Shown here in pieces: positions 58,880 to 64,000 of a stretch of 64,000 bases of DNA. How positions within the stretch are numbered: position 1 is the first letter of the stretch; each line of letters begins with the position of its first letter. The stretch lies in the NCBI GenBank assembly GCA_964615095.1, contig CAZTPX010000005.1:62001-126000 (forward strand), written 5' to 3'. The notes beneath the pieces were generated by a model. That model had not been told where the DNA came from. It saw only the letters and a program-made list of their open reading frames with translations, and did not search any database. This DNA comes from JANXQG01 sp964615095. GTDB lineage: Bacteria; Planctomycetota; Planctomycetia; Pirellulales; Thermoguttaceae. The position numbers and the translations under genes were made by a program.

Positions 58880-59755
58880 ATGCGGCATTGCACGCGGCGA
58901 ATGCCAACCACCGGATTTGTCACGCTCGGTAGTTTCCTTGTGGCTGTGTGCTGCACTTCTTTCGCGCGGCCTGATGAGGTCAGCGTGTCACCCGCCGTGC
59001 AGGACACAGCAGGCATGCTGGTCCACACCGTCCAGTCGGAGTACCAGTCCGCAAGAACCAAGATTCGCGTGCTTCTGCCGAGGTCCTTGGAAGAGCGAAA
59101 ACGATATGTGGTTCTTTACGTGTTGCCCGTGGAGCCGACAGATGGCACTCAATGGGGTGACGGAATGTTGGAGGTCAAGAAGACCGACCTCCACAACAAG
59201 TACGATATGATCTGCGTCCAGCCTACTTTTTCGGTATGGCCCTGGTACGCCGATCATCCGACCAGTGCCAAGATTCGGCAGGAGAGCTACTTCCTCAAGG
59301 TAGTCGTGCCGTTCATCGACCGGACCTATCCCACGCTGGCCAAACGAGAGGGACGGCTGTTGGTGGGCTTCAGCAAATCGGGATGGGGGGCGTTCAGCCT
59401 CTTGTTGCGCCACCCGGAGTTGTTCGCAAAGGCGGCCGCCTGGGACGCACCGTTGATGATGGAACGCCCTGAAAACTACCACATGGCCGACATTTTCGGC
59501 ACGCAGGAGAATTTCGAGAAGTACCGGCTTTCCACATTGTTGGAGAAACGTGCCAGCGAGCTATCCGGGCCGCTTCGACTTATCCATTTTGGCTACGGCA
59601 ATTTCAGGAAACACCACCAGTCGGCCGAAAGCCTAATGAACGAATTGAAGATCGCCCACCAATATCGGGACGGACCGAAGCGCGAGCATTCGTGGCATAG
59701 CGCGTGGTTGCCCGAAGCCGTGCAGATGTTGATTGAGCAGCCGCTGGGGCATTAA
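58880..59755 (+). CDS. Secreted esterase-D-like alpha/beta hydrolase
   Basis: About 291 residues when started at the ATG at 58880, which gives a signal peptide ending near TSFARPD; ATGs at 58856 and 58901 are alternatives and no ribosome site decides. The fold is that of esterase D/Fes: VVLYVLPVEP (first strand and oxyanion region), GFSKSGWGAFSLLLRHPELF (nucleophile Ser in the GxSxxG position; the usual fifth Gly is Ser) and an ending SWHSAW, whose His may be the catalytic one. Enzymes of this type remove ester groups such as acetyl or feruloyl from polysaccharides or act on small esters. The weakly conserved elbow leaves activity open. Confidence 0.65.
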   Translation: MRHCTRRMPTTGFVTLGSFLVAVCCTSFARPDEVSVSPAVQDTAGMLVHTVQSEYQSARTKIRVLLPRSLEERKRYVVLYVLPVEPTDGTQWGDGMLEVKKTDLHNKYDMICVQPTFSVWPWYADHPTSAKIRQESYFLKVVVPFIDRTYPTLAKREGRLLVGFSKSGWGAFSLLLRHPELFAKAAAWDAPLMMERPENYHMADIFGTQENFEKYRLSTLLEKRASELSGPLRLIHFGYGNFRKHHQSAESLMNELKIAHQYRDGPKREHSWHSAWLPEAVQMLIEQPLGH

Positions 59756-59876
59756 GGACCGGCGAATTAATAACTGTCGCAAGTCGACGCCGTAGGTGTG
59801 ACTTTAGTTGCCCTCTTGCCGAAGAGGGCGACTAAAGTCACCCCCAACAACACGACACTTATTGATTCGCCGGTCC
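59756..59876. repeat. MITE-like element with nested CTTTAG hairpin
   Basis: A 121-bp element with 18-bp terminal inverted repeats, GGACCGGCGAATTAATAA (59756-59773) and TTATTGATTCGCCGGTCC (59859-59876), one mismatch. It encloses a second long hairpin, GTGACTTTAGTTGCCCTCT / AGAGGGCGACTAAAGTCAC. It fills the gap between two convergent genes. Confidence 0.8.
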
Positions 59877-59883
59877 TAACGTC

Positions 59884-62217
59884 CTACGGGTTCTTGACGG
59901 CTGAGAGCGGAATCCCCTTCTCCAATTTGGCCCCGCTCCAACTGCCGGCCTCGGCGCCGTTCACAAGAACCTGGTAGCGCCGTGTCGGCTCGGCGCGGCG
60001 AAAAACGACCACAGGTTGACGTGTCCATACAAACGGCGTGCGGATTTCAAGCCGGATCTGACTGCCCTGGATTGCACAGCGGACGACATTCAGGCCATTC
60101 ACACCGACGCCCCTGGCCGAAGGCACATCGACTACGGCATCGTGAAGATAGTCCTCCTCGATCTCGATTCCCGCCATGCCGCTGCCTGTGCCCCAGTGAA
60201 AACTGCTCACGCCCGCCTTCCCGCCATACCCCTCGTGCGCCCAGTTCTCCGAGGGTGAAATAGGGAACTGCGCGCGTAGCGCGGCAATGCCGCGCTCCAG
60301 GTATTCGACCTTGCCCGTGCTGCGATAGTAATCCAAAAGGATGTTCCCGAACTGGCTTTGGCGGGCATCGGACCACTCCGCATCGGAGTTCTGCGTCGTG
60401 AAGCCGCCCAGTAACATAGCGCTGCCGCTCAGGTTCTCCAGCGCGGGATTGGTCCAGCACTGCTGATCGAGCAGCAGGTAGTCCAGCAGCGCTTCACCCG
60501 TCGCCAGATAGCGCGTCTCACCCGTGATGCGAGCTGCCAACAGGTAGGCCGCCACGGTCTGCCCTAGCGCCAGGTTATTGGCGGGCCACTGCCGGGTCCG
60601 CTCGTCCAAGCGTGCCGTGCGCGGGCTGCAACTCCAAAAAGTCTCGTAATCGTACCACTGGCGAAGCGGAATGACCTGCCGCTCCAGGAAGTCCATTCCG
60701 TGCCTGGCGGAGCCCAGGAAAACGGGGTCCGGGTCCTGCGCGCAGAGTTCCAACAGGAAGAGGACCACCGGGCCGGTTTCCGCTTTGACGGTACGAGACA
60801 ACTTTTCCTGGACGGAACCATCTTCCGCGAACCTCGTCGGCAGCATGCCGTCCGTCGCCTGACGGGCGATCAAGAACCGCGCCAATTGTCGGCAGCGGGG
60901 GAGGATGTCTTGACTGCCGGGAAGCTGGGCGGCCCGCCACTTCAGCAACCAGTATCCGGTCCAAGACATGTCGTAGCCCAGGAACCCGTCCTTCGTGCTG
61001 CCGCCGCAGCCGTCACCCGCCGCCCAAAGCGTCGGTTTTCCGCCTTCCATTGGCACGGCGATGCACTTGAAGGCCCCGTCCCGGCCGGGGGCCTTGACCG
61101 CCAATGCGACCGTCTGCCGGGCCAGGTTCAGCAGCGCGACGTTGCCGCTGCGCCTGGCGTACAGGGCCATGCCATAGGAAGTCCGCAAGGTATTGAACCA
61201 CGAGGACAGGTAGACCGAGGGGCCGGGACCCCATCGCCGCGTGCGCGCCCCGCCGCCTCTCGAACCGTCGGCCAACGGCACGGCCAGCCAGGTTTGGGGC
61301 GATTCCTCGTCCCAGACCGTCTTGCGCCAGTCATCCCAAAGAACCAACTTTCGGTAACGCGGGTCGGTGCCCACTTGCTCATCGGCGGCGCGGGCCTGCT
61401 CGGCCCGTCCGAACTGCGCCCAATGGAATCGCACGGCCTGGCGATAGGCCTGCCCCGCAGTGGCCGATGCGGTGACGAACACGTAGTAAGCGTTTTCGAC
61501 AGCCCGATCCACATTCCACATTCGGCCCCGATCGAGTGCGTAGGCCGAATGCGAGGCGAGCCGGGCAGGCAGAAAGCCCACGGCCAGCGTCGGACCGCCG
61601 GGCACGTCCAGGTCCAGGGCGTGATTGCAGCGTTTCAATTCTTCCCGACGCAGTACCGCGAGGTCGGGCACGATCCCCAGGCCGACACGGTCCGCCTGCA
61701 CGAGAATCAGGGGGGCCTTGTACTGGGCGTCTGGATTGAAGCCACCCACGGAAGGCGAGAACGACCAATCCGGTTCATGCGAGAACTTGAATTGGTCCGA
61801 TAGTCGGTGTAGTGTCACTCGGCCGGATGGCTCAAACCGCGTGACGACGCGAATCCACGAGCCATCGCCGCAGATAGTCAGCTTGCGGATAATGCGCTGC
61901 TGGCCCGCTGTCAGCTCTTCGACGAGAGACCCATTGGCCAGCGAGATGTTCCGCACCGTGCCCGGAAGGGGCTTGCCATTGTCGATCAGCACCGACACCG
62001 GCCCTATCGAGGCGCCTTGCTCTCCCGTGGCCACCTCGACCCATGCGCCGTCGCGAATCGCCAAGTATCGCTCGCGCAGGCGGCCTTCCCGCCGCTCGGC
62101 TTCCACCGCAACCCTCTCGCCGCGCAAGACCACCGGCGGTTGTGCTACGACCGGAACGGCACGCAGGGCGGTGCCGCAGGACAACAACATCAACATGCAC
62201 GATATCACGACTCGCAT
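59884..62217 (-). CDS. Large secreted protein of unknown family, alpha/alpha-barrel-like
   Basis: A 777-residue protein from the ATG at 62215-62217 (MRVVISCMLMLLSCGTALRA, signal peptide); the longer frame starts outside any plausible context. The first third (40-270) is beta-rich, the remainder helical with repeated aromatic blocks (MSWTGYWLLKWRAAQL, RTRQWPANNLALGQTVAAYLLAARITGETRYLATGEALLDYLL), as in (alpha/alpha)6-barrel glycosidases and lyases. GGCTGCGGGS-like glycine loop (AAGDGCGGSTKDGFLGYD) could line an active site. The family is not recognised; context among carbohydrate genes suggests a polysaccharide role. Confidence 0.65.
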   Translation of the reverse strand: MRVVISCMLMLLSCGTALRAVPVVAQPPVVLRGERVAVEAERREGRLRERYLAIRDGAWVEVATGEQGASIGPVSVLIDNGKPLPGTVRNISLANGSLVEELTAGQQRIIRKLTICGDGSWIRVVTRFEPSGRVTLHRLSDQFKFSHEPDWSFSPSVGGFNPDAQYKAPLILVQADRVGLGIVPDLAVLRREELKRCNHALDLDVPGGPTLAVGFLPARLASHSAYALDRGRMWNVDRAVENAYYVFVTASATAGQAYRQAVRFHWAQFGRAEQARAADEQVGTDPRYRKLVLWDDWRKTVWDEESPQTWLAVPLADGSRGGGARTRRWGPGPSVYLSSWFNTLRTSYGMALYARRSGNVALLNLARQTVALAVKAPGRDGAFKCIAVPMEGGKPTLWAAGDGCGGSTKDGFLGYDMSWTGYWLLKWRAAQLPGSQDILPRCRQLARFLIARQATDGMLPTRFAEDGSVQEKLSRTVKAETGPVVLFLLELCAQDPDPVFLGSARHGMDFLERQVIPLRQWYDYETFWSCSPRTARLDERTRQWPANNLALGQTVAAYLLAARITGETRYLATGEALLDYLLLDQQCWTNPALENLSGSAMLLGGFTTQNSDAEWSDARQSQFGNILLDYYRSTGKVEYLERGIAALRAQFPISPSENWAHEGYGGKAGVSSFHWGTGSGMAGIEIEEDYLHDAVVDVPSARGVGVNGLNVVRCAIQGSQIRLEIRTPFVWTRQPVVVFRRAEPTRRYQVLVNGAEAGSWSGAKLEKGIPLSAVKNP

Positions 62218-62322
62218 AGAACCAGTATACCGCGCAACACGCGGTGGGCGCCATGTCGAAGGCAAGCTTGTCGGGTGTTCAAGTCGCCCGTGGTGCCGCG
62301 TTTGCCGTGCGGCCCGTTATTC

Positions 62323-62433
62323 TTACCTGCTTTTCTTCGCAGCGAGTTTCCGCTCCTTGCGTTCCTTCTTCTCCTGCATCGTAAGCTTGGGCTTGTTTGT
62401 CGCTGACTTCTTCTTTTGATCCTTGTTCGCCAT
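62323..62433 (-). CDS. Tiny Lys-rich basic protein
   Basis: A 36-residue protein, MANKDQKKKSATNKPKLTMQ followed by EKKERKERKLAAKKSR, from the ATG at 62431-62433 with GGAAG about 8 bases upstream. Sixteen or so of the residues are Lys or Arg. The KLT-x-x-EKxxRK pattern resembles tiny basic proteins I believe are widespread in planctomycetes, but no function is known to me; nucleic-acid binding is the simple guess. It is too short for usual ORF thresholds and overlaps no other gene. Confidence 0.55.
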   Translation of the reverse strand: MANKDQKKKSATNKPKLTMQEKKERKERKLAAKKSR

Positions 62434-62720
62434 GGACTCGCTTCCTGGGACTTTCTTTGGGGTTCGATCTGGTCCGGCCAATTGCCTGGCGGACCAGATC
62501 CGGGTACGTAATGATCAATACGGATCATTGTAGGGGATGGACAACGAAACCGCTAGACGCGCGTTCCCAAAATCGGGCGGCTGAGAAAAGGCGTGTCGTC
62601 CCCGCCTATTGACTCTGCCAGGCGAGCGATTATCGTAAGACAGTATTGCTTTCGCGCAGACTGCCCGGCGTGGGCAGTGGCCTGAACGGTTTCCCCCCTC
62701 TTTTTTGTGGAGTTTATCCC

Positions 62721-63782
62721 ATGCGGCGATCCATCGGACGACTACTGAGCCTCGGTTCCCTACTGGTCTTGGTTCTTTCTACGGCTGTCTGGGCGCAACC
62801 GCCTGCGACACTTCCCGCCGCGCCGAGCGGCTTCGATACGCGCCGTGGCGGGGTCGCGCAGGGGAAAGTGGAGACCGTCGAGTATGACTCCAAGACCGTC
62901 GGCGGGAAGCGCAAGATGGTGGTCTATACGCCACCGGGCTACTCGAAAGACAGCAAGTATCCGGTCCTCTATCTCCTGCACGGCTCCGGCGACGACGAGA
63001 CCGGCTGGACAACGAAAGGTTCGGCGGCCGCGATCCTGGACAATCTCTACGCTGGCAAGAAGATTGCCCCCATGATCGTCGTCATGCCCAACGGCTTCGC
63101 CCGGCGGGCGGGCAGCGCGGGCGGCTTTGCGCCGGGCGCGCTGTTGGCCGGCGCGATCCTCAAGTATGCCGATTCCGACAAGGACGGCAAGTTGACGGAA
63201 GAGGAGTTGGCCGCCGCCGCAAGACGGTTCTTCAAGGAGTGCGACAAGGAGGGCAAGGGCGCGCTGGATGAGCGACAGCTTGCCGAAGGGATCAGCCGCA
63301 AACTCGCAGGGCTCATGCCTGCACCATCGAGCGGCCGCGCCGCGCCGCGCGGTTTCGGAGACAACGGCGCCTTCGAGGACGATCTGCTCAAGGACGTGAT
63401 TCCGTTTGTCGAGTCGCATTACGCGGCGCATGCCGACCGCGAGCACCGTGCCGTGGCTGGGCTCTCGATGGGTGGCGGGCAGGCGCTGGGGATTGGCCTC
63501 AAGCACCTGGACGTGTTCGCCTGGGTCGGCGGTTTCTCGTCCGCCTTGTTCGGCAACCGAGGCGATCTGGTTTCCGCGGATGCGGCTAAGAAGCTGCGGC
63601 TGGTCTGGCTCTCTTGTGGCGACCAAGACCGGCTCATGGAGGGCAGCAAGTCGCTGAGCAACGTCCTGGCGGAGAAGAAAGTGCCGCACGTCTGGCACGT
63701 CGATTCCGGCGGGCACGAGTGGCCCGTATGGAAAAACGACTTGTACTTGTTCAGCCAAATGTTGTTCCAGGACGCGAAATAA
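62721..63782 (+). CDS. Secreted esterase-D-like hydrolase with EF-hand insert
   Basis: A 353-residue protein from the ATG at 62721 (GGAG 8 bases before) with a signal peptide ending at AVWAQ. The catalytic fold is the esterase D/feruloyl esterase type: VLYLLHGSGDDETGW, GLSMGGG with nucleophile S249, GDQD with candidate Asp 303 (or 301), and SGGHEW with His 332. Between strands, residues 150-195 hold an inserted EF-hand pair: a canonical calcium loop D151-S-D-K-D-G-K-L-T-E-E-E162 and a second, weaker loop (DKEGKGALDERQ, 175-186). Calcium may therefore control or stabilise the lid. It is followed after 5 bases by another esterase-like gene. Confidence 0.87.
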   Translation: MRRSIGRLLSLGSLLVLVLSTAVWAQPPATLPAAPSGFDTRRGGVAQGKVETVEYDSKTVGGKRKMVVYTPPGYSKDSKYPVLYLLHGSGDDETGWTTKGSAAAILDNLYAGKKIAPMIVVMPNGFARRAGSAGGFAPGALLAGAILKYADSDKDGKLTEEELAAAARRFFKECDKEGKGALDERQLAEGISRKLAGLMPAPSSGRAAPRGFGDNGAFEDDLLKDVIPFVESHYAAHADREHRAVAGLSMGGGQALGIGLKHLDVFAWVGGFSSALFGNRGDLVSADAAKKLRLVWLSCGDQDRLMEGSKSLSNVLAEKKVPHVWHVDSGGHEWPVWKNDLYLFSQMLFQDAK

Positions 63783-63787
63783 GTTCC

Positions 63788-64000
63788 ATGAAGACACGAG
63801 CCTTACCATTATTCCTCGTTCTCGGCGTCAGCCTGATTGCCGGCGCGCAGGCGGAGGAGACAACCAAGGGCGTCTCTGCGCCGGTTGCCGTTCCGCGCTG
63901 GGACATGAAAGTGCTTGGCAACGCCCCCAAGACTTACCCCACCGATGCCCCGCTGGTCAAAGACATGACCTCGGTGTTCTACGAAGGGCTGCCCTGGCAC
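63788..64000 (+). CDS. Acetylxylan-esterase-like secreted protein, N-terminal part
   Basis: The first 71 codons of a gene cut by the window end. MKTRALPLFLVLGVSLIAGA-QAEE is a signal peptide. The mature start (WDMKVLGNAPKTYP...VKDMTSVFYEGLPWH) matches the beginning of planctomycete secreted alpha/beta hydrolases of the acetylxylan-esterase/dienelactone type, in which ALFYEGLPWxGKPTRVFA-like text is common. The start lies 5 bases after the stop of the EF-hand esterase gene, so both are probably in one operon. The active site is outside the window, so the call is provisional. Confidence 0.6.
   Translation, partial: MKTRALPLFLVLGVSLIAGAQAEETTKGVSAPVAVPRWDMKVLGNAPKTYPTDAPLVKDMTSVFYEGLPWH

Overview
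The window looks like a GC-rich chromosome segment of a planctomycete (Planctomycetota, Pirellulales-like). I judged this from gene content and base use by eye and made no database comparison. Pointers are an N-terminal LESRKLL-type export motif on a large secreted protein (17987-20911), a PEP-CTERM protein built on autotransporter-associated beta-strand repeats (26699-30187), a prenyltransferase/squalene-oxidase-repeat protein, an elongation factor G of the mitochondrial EF-G1 kind, several PIN/RelE-type toxin-antitoxin pairs, and many short palindromic intergenic repeats.

Layout. 1-9096: a response regulator fused to a GcvH-like lipoyl domain, a toxin-antitoxin pair, a minus-strand set (squalene-oxidase-repeat protein, ABC ATPase, ABC permease) and a secreted PQQ-propeller protein. 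9100-17744: an MFS transporter, a UroD-family protein and a putative glycosidase, then a PIN toxin-antitoxin pair, serC and a degenerate GGDEF protein. 17987-30253: a six-repeat surface protein, a TPR protein, cydAB with a relic of a thiamine-pyrophosphate enzyme in front, and the PEP-CTERM protein flanked by two copies of a dispersed repeat. 30719-39376: valS (with a palindromic repeat inserted in its reading frame), EF-G, a second PIN pair and an ABC-F ATPase.

39406-53636 is a potassium-homeostasis island and the most interesting part. A minus-strand operon (31-residue microprotein, kdpF, kdpA, kdpB, kdpC) lies divergent to an APC-type transporter with C-terminal USP-like domains. The leader of that transporter carries a clear c-di-AMP (ydaO-yuaA) riboswitch, which points to KimA-type potassium uptake. 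Next come a 106-residue membrane protein, an NtrC-type sigma-54 activator, a membrane histidine kinase, and a KdpD N-terminal/USP protein that has no kinase domain. The kdp operon and the 106-residue protein each have a sigma-54 promoter of nearly identical sequence. Each is preceded by two TGCACG boxes 21 bp apart, 88 or 89 bp upstream of the -24 element. This suggests that Kdp here is switched by an NtrC-type system with sigma-54, not by the usual KdpDE pair, while c-di-AMP acts through the riboswitch and possibly through the USP domain.

53619-64000 is a secreted carbohydrate-related region: a beta-helix protein, a GH43-like protein, two decayed genes, two proteins that may be alpha/alpha-barrel enzymes, two esterase-fold proteins (one with an EF-hand insert), the start of an acetylxylan-esterase-like gene, and a tiny basic protein. 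Short elements with terminal inverted repeats (about 90-280 bp) recur throughout the window between genes.
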